NCBI GenBank assembly: GCA_947631325.1
Contig: CANRKX010000005.1
Span: 1 to 52,983, forward strand
Origin: an uncultured Clostridia bacterium
GTDB lineage: Bacteria; Bacillota; Clostridia; Christensenellales; Borkfalkiaceae
DNA: 52,983 nt
Direction of reading: 5' to 3'
Shown here: positions 46,275-52,983 of the stretch, one piece after another
Layout: each line of letters starts with the position of its first letter
How positions within the stretch are numbered: position 1 is the first letter of the stretch
Notes under the pieces: generated by a model
Database searches by the model: none
The model's input: only the letters and a program-made list of their open reading frames with translations
Told to the model about the DNA's origin: nothing
Made by a program: the position numbers and the translations under genes

Positions 46275-46937
46275 ATGGATATATCCTCAATCTTCGAAAG
46301 GGGAAAAGCCGACGAAAACAAGCTTTTAAATTACGGCTTCAAGCCCATGGAGGGCGGCGGGCTGGAATATACAAGATATCTTGAAGGCTCGGGCTTTCGG
46401 CTGGCGGTGAGGTTTAAGGACGGCAAGGTGACCGCCCCCCTGTTTGACGACGGCGCGGGCGGGGAATACACCCTTCACCTCGTGGACGGCGCGGAAGGGG
46501 GATTTGTGGGCGAAGTGCGCGCGCAGTTTTCGGAGATACTCGGCGATATCTATAAAAAGTGCTTTGCCTTAGAGATATTCGGGGAGCCGACGATATCGGG
46601 CGCGATTGACTTTGCCAAGCAAAAATACGGGGATATGCCCGAGTTTTTGTGGAAGAACTTTGACGGGGCGGTGCTGAGAAGAAAGGACACGGGCAAGTGG
46701 TATGCCGTTATCATGAAGGTGCCCTACTCCAAATTCGGCTTATCTGACGGGGGCGTTGCAGACGTTCTCGATCTTCGCGTGGGCGACGCCGACCTCGACG
46801 AACTTTTGAAAATAAGGGGGATATTCCCCGCCTATCACATGAACAAAAAGAGCTGGATAAGCGTGCTCTGCGACGGCAGGGTGCCGCCCGAAGAGATATA
46901 TCCGCTGATGGAGACAAGCTATCTGTTTGCAAAGTGA
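46275..46937 (+). CDS. MmcQ/YjbR family DNA-binding protein
   Basis: RRKDTGKWYAVIMKVPYSKFG...VLDLRVGDADLDELLKIRGIFPAYHMNKKSWISVLCDGRVPPEEIYPLMETSYLF. Confidence 0.85.
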   Translation: MDISSIFERGKADENKLLNYGFKPMEGGGLEYTRYLEGSGFRLAVRFKDGKVTAPLFDDGAGGEYTLHLVDGAEGGFVGEVRAQFSEILGDIYKKCFALEIFGEPTISGAIDFAKQKYGDMPEFLWKNFDGAVLRRKDTGKWYAVIMKVPYSKFGLSDGGVADVLDLRVGDADLDELLKIRGIFPAYHMNKKSWISVLCDGRVPPEEIYPLMETSYLFAK

Positions 46938-46949
46938 TTTGAAATTAAA

Positions 46950-46985
46950 ATATTGCGGCGCGCGAAAATTCGCGCGCCGCAATAT
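46950..46985. terminator. Bidirectional hairpin between converging genes
   Basis: ATATTGCGGCGCGCGAA aa TTCGCGCGCCGCAATAT, 17-bp stem. Confidence 0.75.
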
Positions 46986-47035
46986 CTTATAAGGAAAACA
47001 GACCGTCCCAAAGGGACGAAATGAAAAAACCCAAG

Positions 47036-47446
47036 TTATACGGCAAACCCCGTCTTTTCGGCGAGCAGTTCGAAGGCGGAGTCGGGGTCGTCCACCTCGA
47101 GAACGGCGCTCTCCATGGGGCATATGTCCGTGTTGTCGTTATTCATAATATTTTTTACGACCTCTTTATGTATGCAGAGAACGCGGTGTTTTGCCAGCAC
47201 TTCGAGCGCGGGCTCGCTTATTACCTCGGCATATACTTCGAGTGCGCCGCCCCTGACCAAGAGGAGCGCCGCCGCCTTGCCCACTACCTTATCGGCGACA
47301 AACGCGCCGCCGAGAGAGCCGTGTTGCAGTTTTAAGAGGGTGACAATCCCCCTTTCGTCAAAGGTGAGTTCGCCGCCGCCGTTGACTATGGCAAGCGCAC
47401 AGCCGCTTTCGAGAAGTTGTTTCGCCCTATCAAGTCTTCTGTTCAT
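47036..47446 (-). CDS. DUF1893 domain-containing protein
   Basis: GVGVADKVVGKAAALLLVRGGALEVYAEVISEPALEVL-type sequence (GGAFVADKVVGKAAALLLV...). Confidence 0.78.
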   Translation of the reverse strand: MNRRLDRAKQLLESGCALAIVNGGGELTFDERGIVTLLKLQHGSLGGAFVADKVVGKAAALLLVRGGALEVYAEVISEPALEVLAKHRVLCIHKEVVKNIMNNDNTDICPMESAVLEVDDPDSAFELLAEKTGFAV

Positions 47447-47996
47447 ATTTTACCGCCAATGCAAAAATTATTACCAAAAGGGGAGCCAAAGCCGCCTGTA
47501 TATAGAGACCGGGAAGGCTCTCCGTCATAGATGCCAATAAATCGCCGAACGCCCTGCCCGAAATTAGATTTGAAAGGACGTACACCGCCCTGCCCGACAG
47601 CTGCGCCGAAATTACGGCGGGGAAGGCAAAGACGGGGCTTTTTGCGATTTTGTTTGCCCAAAGACCGGTTATAAGCCCGTTTATCGAGAGCTCAGCCACC
47701 ATTTGGGGCAGGCGGGAGAGCGCGGGCATCGCGTTGCCGAAGGCAAGGATTGTGAAGCCGTAACTGAATATCGGCGACAAGAGACCCGTGATAAGCCCCC
47801 ACCGCCATCCGAGCACACAGCCCGCAAGCAGCACGGGGAGATACATGGGCATATACTTCGTTCCTGCGGCTGCACCGCCGACCGCATGCGCAATCTGCGG
47901 CAATGCCACCGCGAGTACGCAGAAAAGCAGGCAAAGCGCGCCCTTTATGGTGAGACGGATATACAGCTTTTTGCCCTTCAACGCCCTGTCTAACAT
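47430..47996 (-). CDS. ECF transporter S component-like membrane protein
   Basis: KYMPMYLPVLLAGCVLGWRWGLITGLLSPIFSYGFT...MVAELSINGLITGL. Confidence 0.75.
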   Translation of the reverse strand: MLDRALKGKKLYIRLTIKGALCLLFCVLAVALPQIAHAVGGAAAGTKYMPMYLPVLLAGCVLGWRWGLITGLLSPIFSYGFTILAFGNAMPALSRLPQMVAELSINGLITGLWANKIAKSPVFAFPAVISAQLSGRAVYVLSNLISGRAFGDLLASMTESLPGLYIQAALAPLLVIIFALAVKYEQKT

Positions 47997-48045
47997 AATT
48001 CACCTCGACGCCGCACCAGCGGCGCATAAAAACCTATACGTCTAT

Positions 48046-48074
48046 ATTATATCATACGGTCGCGGTTAAATCAA
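48046..48074 (-). promoter_or_regulatory. Sigma-A promoter (minus strand TTGATT-N17-TATAAT) overlapping the MATE stop codon
   Basis: -35 48074-48069, -10 48051-48046. Confidence 0.65.
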
Positions 48075-49477
48075 GCGTCTTTTGCAATGTTGTCGGCGGG
48101 ATTTATCTTTTTTTCTTGCCCGTCGGGGGAAAATGAGAGCTTTTTATACAGCACGATAAAGAAAATAAGGTGACAGCCCGCCGTCATAACCCACGATATG
48201 GGATAGGACACGGCGAGCCACTCGATGTTGTGAAAGTAATCTATCGGGAACACGAAGAACACCCAAATGAGCCTGAAACCGCATGCCCCGACGAGAGATA
48301 TGACAGTCGGCAGGAGAGAGTAGCCGATAGAGCGCAGGGCATAGGCGAAAGTGTCCATATATCCGCACAGAAAATAGGTGGCGAGGATTATAAACAGCCT
48401 CATCTCCCCCGCCCGGATAGCTTGCTCTTCGTCCACATACAGTTTCAAAAGGGGTATTCGCGCGGCAAGAATTATGCCCGAAAACACCGCCCACACCGCC
48501 GTGACGAGCATAAGACAATATAAAATACACCTCTTTATATTCGCCTTGTTGCCCGCACCGTAATTTGCCGAGGCGAAGGTCACCGCGCCCTGTGCGCAGG
48601 AGTTCATGGCGGTATACACAAAGCCCTCCAAAGAGGACGCCGCGCCGTTGCCGCCCACCACCGCCGTGCCGAGCTTGTTTATACTCGACTGGATGAGCAC
48701 GTTGGAGAGCGAAAATACCGCCGCCTGCAATCCCGCGGGCAGCCCCACCCTTATAATCTCGGCGGCTTCAGCCCCCGAAAAGCGGAGCTCGCGCAGTCTG
48801 AATACGAAAAATCCGCCCCTTTTAATCAGCATATATATAACGCTCAGCGCCGCGGCAATAAATTGGGATATCGCCGTACATATGGCGACGCCCGCCACGC
48901 CGAGGTTAAAAACTATGACGAAGATCAAGTTGAGCACCACGTTGGCTGCGCCCGATATCGTTAGGAATACGAAGGGACGGCGCGTATCCCCCGTCGCCCG
49001 CAATATCGCCGAGGAGAAGTTATATATAAGCGTGAATGGCGTTCCCGCAAAGTATATTGCAAGATATTGAGTGGACAGGTCGATTATGTCGGCGGGCGTC
49101 TGCATCCAGATGAGGAAGTAGCGCGACAGCCCCGCGCCGAACGCGCCGACGGCGACGCCGAGAATGCAGGCGAGTATCATGGAGGTATACACCACTCTCT
49201 GCGCTCCCTCCCTATCCCCCGCGCCGAAACGCCGCGCCATAACGACGTTCGCGCCCACGGCAAGCCCCAAAAAGAGGTTGACGATGAGGTTAATGAGGGC
49301 GTTGGTATCGGATATGGCGGCAGTCGAATTTTCGGGACCGAAGCTGCCGCAGATTATGAGGTCGCTCGCGGTGTACAGAAGTTCCAACAGCCCCGTCAGA
49401 AGTATGGGAATTATAAAAAGGCACAGATTTTTAAAGAGTCCGTTGCCCGATATCATGTCTGCTTCTTTTGCGTTCAT
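48071..49477 (-). CDS. MATE family efflux transporter
   Basis: LCLFIIPILLTGLLELLYTASDLIICGSFG; VGANVVMARRFGAGDREGAQRVVYTSM; GFVYTAMNSCAQGAVTFASANYGAGN. Confidence 0.93.
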   Translation of the reverse strand: MNAKEADMISGNGLFKNLCLFIIPILLTGLLELLYTASDLIICGSFGPENSTAAISDTNALINLIVNLFLGLAVGANVVMARRFGAGDREGAQRVVYTSMILACILGVAVGAFGAGLSRYFLIWMQTPADIIDLSTQYLAIYFAGTPFTLIYNFSSAILRATGDTRRPFVFLTISGAANVVLNLIFVIVFNLGVAGVAICTAISQFIAAALSVIYMLIKRGGFFVFRLRELRFSGAEAAEIIRVGLPAGLQAAVFSLSNVLIQSSINKLGTAVVGGNGAASSLEGFVYTAMNSCAQGAVTFASANYGAGNKANIKRCILYCLMLVTAVWAVFSGIILAARIPLLKLYVDEEQAIRAGEMRLFIILATYFLCGYMDTFAYALRSIGYSLLPTVISLVGACGFRLIWVFFVFPIDYFHNIEWLAVSYPISWVMTAGCHLIFFIVLYKKLSFSPDGQEKKINPADNIAKDA

Positions 49478-49607
49478 TTAAAATAACCTTTGCCAACGCA
49501 ATATTATATCACCGCGCTCGCCAAAGTCAACATACTTCGCGCCCCGAAACTCGATTTTTTTTGCCGCTTTTTTTTATGAAAACGTTAATATATCTTAACA
49601 AATACAA

Positions 49608-49636
49608 AACCCGCCGCGGGTAGAACCGCGGCGGGC
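49608..49636 (-). terminator. Intrinsic terminator downstream of lgt
   Basis: CCCGCCGCGG gttcta CCGCGGCGGG-type stem (minus strand) followed by TTTTG. Confidence 0.65.
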
Positions 49637-49638
49637 TG

Positions 49639-50406
49639 TCATTCTGTCCGCTGGTCTCTGTTTTTTGATTTTTTTATTATCGCTCTTGCGGCGAGGTAGG
49701 CGCATGCGCCCGCAATCAATATAAGGGATATGACCTGTGCGGGGGAGAATATCCCAAGATATCCGCCCCTGTCGTCGCCGCGCAGAAATTCAATCATAAA
49801 TCTCGCCGCGGGATAGCAAATGCAATACGCCCAAAACGCATGCCTGACCCTCAAGAGGTTTAAGGCTATTAAGGCGATAGCCGCCGCCTCATAAAGCTGC
49901 GTCGGGAACACCTTCTCTCCGTTATGGAAGATGCCCGCCGCCTCGTTGTCGGGGAATACTATCCCCCAAACGCTGTCCGTCGGCTTGCCGAAACAACAAC
50001 CGCCGAGAAAGCACCCTATCCGCCCGAAAAAGTGAAAGACGAGAAAGGGCACCGTGAGGAGATTGAGCCACTCCTCAACACCGAGACTCGTGTTCTTTTT
50101 AAAGATTGCAAGCATAATAGACAACGCGGCGACGCCCGTTATTATGCCGCCGTAAAAGGTCATGCCCGAGAGCTTGAAGCCGCCGTTTTCGCCTATCTTG
50201 AAGAGTGCGTCGAAAAATATCGCGCCGACAAATCCCACTGCAAGGGCTATAAACAGTTTGGGCAATATATATGCCGCTTCCCTTGCGGAATTCTGAAGTT
50301 TGGAGACCCTGTATAGGGTAATAAGAATAAATGAACACGCCCCGACTATTGCCGCAAGCGTAAAGGCGGGGATTTCCGCCCCGCCTATACTTATTGTCGG
50401 GTACAT
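49639..50406 (-). CDS. lgt: Prolipoprotein diacylglyceryl transferase
   Basis: Start MYPTISIGGAEIPAFTLAAIVG at 50406; FHFFGRIGCFLGGCCFGKPTDSVWGIVFP; FPTQLYEAAA. Confidence 0.92.
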   Translation of the reverse strand: MYPTISIGGAEIPAFTLAAIVGACSFILITLYRVSKLQNSAREAAYILPKLFIALAVGFVGAIFFDALFKIGENGGFKLSGMTFYGGIITGVAALSIMLAIFKKNTSLGVEEWLNLLTVPFLVFHFFGRIGCFLGGCCFGKPTDSVWGIVFPDNEAAGIFHNGEKVFPTQLYEAAAIALIALNLLRVRHAFWAYCICYPAARFMIEFLRGDDRGGYLGIFSPAQVISLILIAGACAYLAARAIIKKSKNRDQRTE

Positions 50407-50762
50407 TACGCCGCGTCCTTCTGTACGCAGAAGGAGAGTATTCCGCCGACGGCAAACAGGATAAACGCAATTATCATAGCCCATTGCCAATACATGAGTA
50501 CGCAGACAACTATGCCCATGACCACGGCGATAAGCTGAAGCACGCCGCCGACCTTGGGCTTGCTGAAATCGAGTATAGCCCCTATGAGCCCCACTATTCC
50601 GCCGCCCAGCCCGAGGACGTAAGCCGCCCACGTATAGTCGACCGCGCCGTTAGACGAAGCGGAGACCACTTCCGCGCACAGCGCAAGCCCCAAGCCGCCG
50701 ATTATCGCAAATACAGCGCCGATTATTCCGAGCACCGCACCGGGAATTGACTTCTTTTTCAT
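50406..50762 (-). CDS. Small membrane protein (DUF4064-like), overlapping the lgt start by 1 nt
   Basis: MKKKSIPGAVLGIIGAVFAIIGGLGLALCAEVV...GLGGGIVGLIGAILDFSKPKVGGVLQLIAVVMGI; RBS aaaggaggt. Confidence 0.8.
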   Translation of the reverse strand: MKKKSIPGAVLGIIGAVFAIIGGLGLALCAEVVSASSNGAVDYTWAAYVLGLGGGIVGLIGAILDFSKPKVGGVLQLIAVVMGIVVCVLMYWQWAMIIAFILFAVGGILSFCVQKDAA

Positions 50763-50812
50763 CCGTATAACCTCCTTTGAAACCATGTATAGGTCTTTGG
50801 CTTCCGCAAATT

Positions 50813-50841
50813 ATTATAGGTGAGAAATCTTCACCTGTCAA
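50813..50841 (-). promoter_or_regulatory. Consensus sigma-A promoter with dyad operator as the entire 17-nt spacer
   Basis: Minus strand TTGACA GGTGAAGATTTCTCACC TATAAT: -35 50841-50836, operator 50835-50819, -10 50818-50813. Confidence 0.85.
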
Positions 50842-50848
50842 GTATTTA

Positions 50849-50863
50849 GGTGAGATTTCTCAT
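50849..50863 (+). promoter_or_regulatory. Second operator-like half/dyad (GGTGAGATTTCTCAT) next to the XRE gene -10 (TATACT)
   Basis: TGAGA tt TCTCA dyad sharing GATTTCTCA with the first operator; TATACT 50863-50868. Confidence 0.65.
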
Positions 50864-50877
50864 ATACTTTTTGTACT

Positions 50878-51081
50878 ATGATTATTGCACAGAGAATTAA
50901 GGAATTGAGAAAGGCAGGCGGAATAAGCCAAAAGAAGCTTGCGGAAGCCGTGGGCGTGGACAAGCGCGCCGTCATCTTCTGGGAGCAGGAAATCAACGAG
51001 CCCAAGGCGACGTATATAAGGAATATGGCGCAGTTTTTCGGGTGCTCGGCAGACTATCTCTTGGGGTTGACGGATATCTGA
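50878..51081 (+). CDS. XRE family helix-turn-helix transcriptional regulator
   Basis: MIIAQRIKELRKAGGISQKKLAEAVGVDKRAVIFWEQEINEPKATYIRNMAQFFGCSADYLLGLTDI. Confidence 0.92.
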   Translation: MIIAQRIKELRKAGGISQKKLAEAVGVDKRAVIFWEQEINEPKATYIRNMAQFFGCSADYLLGLTDI

Positions 51082-51157
51082 ACGGGCAAAAATCTTTTCC
51101 GCCTTGCCGCTGTAAATCGCAAATAAAATTCGCCGTCATATCCTCCCCCCAAATATC

Positions 51158-51186
51158 TTGATTTTTGCGGGGCGGGGTGATAGAAT
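51158..51186 (+). promoter_or_regulatory. Sigma-A promoter (TTGATT-N17-TAGAAT)
   Basis: -35 51158-51163, -10 51181-51186; the supplied ORF's TTG start coincides with this -35. Confidence 0.6.
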
Positions 51187-51235
51187 ATCTTACGGTCGGC
51201 GGACAGACGCCGACAAAATAACGGACTTTCAACGT

Positions 51236-52546
51236 ATGATAGCTGTAATTTGCATTGCCGCCGCGACGTGCGCGCTGATGATTGCGGGCGTTTTATTCTT
51301 TCCGCAGATAAAAATAGGCAAACTGACCCTCTCCACCTATTGGCTCATAACCCTTTTGGGCGCGATTGCGCTCATTGCGAGCTGCCAAGTGGACGTCGTC
51401 GGGCTGGGCAAGTCGCTCATTGCCGACACCGCCGTAAATCCGTTGAAGATACTCGTGCTCTTCATCTCGATGACGGTGCTGTCTGTATTTTTGGACGAGC
51501 TGGGATTTTTCGGCTTTCTCGCATCGGCGGTCTTAAAGAGGGCGAAATCGGGACAAAAGAGACTTTTCTTCTCGCTGTACGCCGCCGTATCGCTGCTTAC
51601 AATCGTCACCTCGAACGACATAATAGTGCTTTCCTTCACCCCCTTTATCTGCTATTTTGCCAAGAACGCGAAGATAGACCCAGTGCCCTATCTTGCCGCC
51701 GAATTTGTCGCCGCGAACACGTGGAGCATGCTGCTTATCATAGGCAATCCCACCAATATTTATCTTGCGACGGCGTGCGGCGTGGACTTCGTTACATACG
51801 TTAAATACAGCATATTTCCCACCCTTTTTGCGGGAACGGCGTCTCTCGGCGTGCTGTGGATAATGTTCAGAAAGAAGCTTTCCGCACCCATCACGGGCGA
51901 GGCGGACGACGCGAAGATAGGAGACAGATTGCAGCTTTGGGTGGGAATTGCCCACCTTGCAGTGTGCACCGTGCTGCTTGCGATAAGCTCATACATAGGG
52001 CTTGAAATGTGGTTGATTGCGCTGTGCTCGGCGGCAAGCCTTGCGCTGTTTGCGCTCGTCATTGCGGCGGCAAGGCAGCAAAAGCCGAGGGCGCTCGGCA
52101 GGTGCTTAATGCGCGCGCCGTGGCAGCTTATTCCCTTCGTGCTCTCCATGTTCGTGCTCATCGCGGGGCTCGAACAGAAGGACGTGACTGCGGCAATCGG
52201 CGGCTTTTTGGGCACAGATTTTGCCGCGTTGAAATACGGAGTGAGCTCATTTTTCGCCGCTAACCTTATCAACAATATCCCCATGAGCGTGCTCTTTTCG
52301 TCCATTATTTCCTCTGTCGAGGGCGCGGGCATCGAGGCGGTGTTTGCGACGGTGATAGGCTCCAATCTCGGCGCATATTTCACCCCAATCGGCGCGCTGG
52401 CGGGGATTATGTGGACGAAGATTCTGAACACGCACGGGCTGAAATTCGGATATACGGGCTTTTTGAAGATAGGCGTTTTCGTCGCCATTCCCGCGCTGTT
52501 TGCCGCAATCGGCGGGCTATATCTTTCACTATTCCTCTTCGCGTGA
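51236..52546 (+). CDS. ArsB/NhaD/SLC13-type ion permease
   Basis: Likely start MIAVICIAAATC at 51236; TIVTSNDIIVLSFTPFICYF; MLLIIGNPTNIYLATACG; GSNLGAYFTPIGALAGIMW. Confidence 0.85.
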   Translation: MIAVICIAAATCALMIAGVLFFPQIKIGKLTLSTYWLITLLGAIALIASCQVDVVGLGKSLIADTAVNPLKILVLFISMTVLSVFLDELGFFGFLASAVLKRAKSGQKRLFFSLYAAVSLLTIVTSNDIIVLSFTPFICYFAKNAKIDPVPYLAAEFVAANTWSMLLIIGNPTNIYLATACGVDFVTYVKYSIFPTLFAGTASLGVLWIMFRKKLSAPITGEADDAKIGDRLQLWVGIAHLAVCTVLLAISSYIGLEMWLIALCSAASLALFALVIAAARQQKPRALGRCLMRAPWQLIPFVLSMFVLIAGLEQKDVTAAIGGFLGTDFAALKYGVSSFFAANLINNIPMSVLFSSIISSVEGAGIEAVFATVIGSNLGAYFTPIGALAGIMWTKILNTHGLKFGYTGFLKIGVFVAIPALFAAIGGLYLSLFLFA

Positions 52547-52837
52547 AATTTTTTTGCGGGCGGAAGAATGAGAATTTGGGGATATGCGAAATTAAATTTG
52601 CGGGATTGAGATTTTGAATTTGCGGGCGGCGGCAAAATAAAAGGGATAAAATAAAAAAACAAGGCAAAATCGCTTGTTTTTTTCGGAAATTGTATATATA
52701 ATAATTAGGCAACTCGGGTTTAGCGCCCGCGCAGACGAAATGCGCCGATGAAAAACGGCGATAACGGCGACCGCGGTGAAAACGGCGATAGCGGCGGATG
52801 GATTTGGACGGCGAGCGCGAGTTGAAAATGTCAATAT

Positions 52838-52912
52838 TGGGGCGTCGCCAAGCGGTAAGGCAACGGACTCTGACTCCGTCATTCGGGTGTTCGAATCACT
52901 TCGCCCCAGCCA
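52838..52912 (+). tRNA. tRNA-Gln (anticodon CTG), CCA encoded
   Basis: TGGGGCG/CGCCCCA acceptor, GCC/GGC D-stem, ACGGA-CTCTGAC-TCCGT anticodon arm, TTCGAAT T-loop, GCCA 3' end. Confidence 0.95.
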
Positions 52913-52916
52913 ATCG

Positions 52917-52952
52917 GAACCGATAAGAACACTGCTTATCGGTTCTTTTTTT
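52917..52952 (+). terminator. Intrinsic terminator after tRNA-Gln
   Basis: GAACCGATAAG aacactg CTTATCGGTTC followed by TTTTTTTTG. Confidence 0.92.
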
Positions 52953-52983
52953 TGTTGTAAAAAAATCAATTTGAATATAAATA

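Noticed and set aside
47997-48070. Riboswitch upstream of the ECF-S gene
   Set aside because: The leader is too short (about 40 nt after the predicted start) and shows only a small GC hairpin.
49639-50631. Upstream-extended lgt ORF start
   Set aside because: The extension overlaps the DUF4064-like gene in another frame; the Lgt family start fits ATG at 50406.
52592-52969. Minus-strand ORF ...GRSDSNTRMTESESVALPLGDAPI...
   Set aside because: It is antisense translation of the tRNA-Gln gene and its terminator, a well-known spurious ORF type, not a protein gene.

Overview
Clostridia/Firmicutes-type chromosomal window, read by eye from the sequence and the supplied ORF track. (1) About 1-17 kb is a housekeeping block, mostly on the minus strand: partial aminotransferase, recG, fakA/yloV-like, Asp23/yloU-like, rpmB (+), LRR lipoprotein, M19 dipeptidase, thiN, rpe, rlmN, rsmB, fmt, def, priA, rpoZ, gmk, yicC. 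(2) About 17-20 kb holds a KDPG-aldolase-type gene and two tandem YitT paralogs. (3) About 20.3-40.9 kb is a minus-strand surface-polysaccharide locus. It contains a priming sugar transferase, a GDP-mannose module (including an unusual three-domain fusion), a dTDP-rhamnose module, two GT2 enzymes, a Wzx flippase, and a CDP-hexose module (rfbF/rfbG) followed by an acetolactate-synthase-like TPP enzyme, an SDR, an isopropanol-dehydrogenase-like MDR and a TylC3-like C-methyltransferase. (4) About 41-53 kb is mixed: yraN, CDF transporter, DegV, AEC transporter, MmcQ/YjbR, DUF1893, ECF-S, MATE, a DUF4064-like gene plus lgt next to an XRE regulator, an ArsB/SLC13-type permease, and tRNA-Gln(CTG). 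Main points of interest: a possible undescribed CDP-branched-sugar pathway; a GMP/cupin/PMI fusion with altered motifs; a consensus promoter whose 17-nt spacer is itself a dyad operator beside an XRE gene; a perfect 30-bp-arm hairpin made of a 43-bp tandem repeat; and a repeat-rich gap where prpC-prkC-rsgA would be expected. No CRISPR array, rRNA or transposase was seen.
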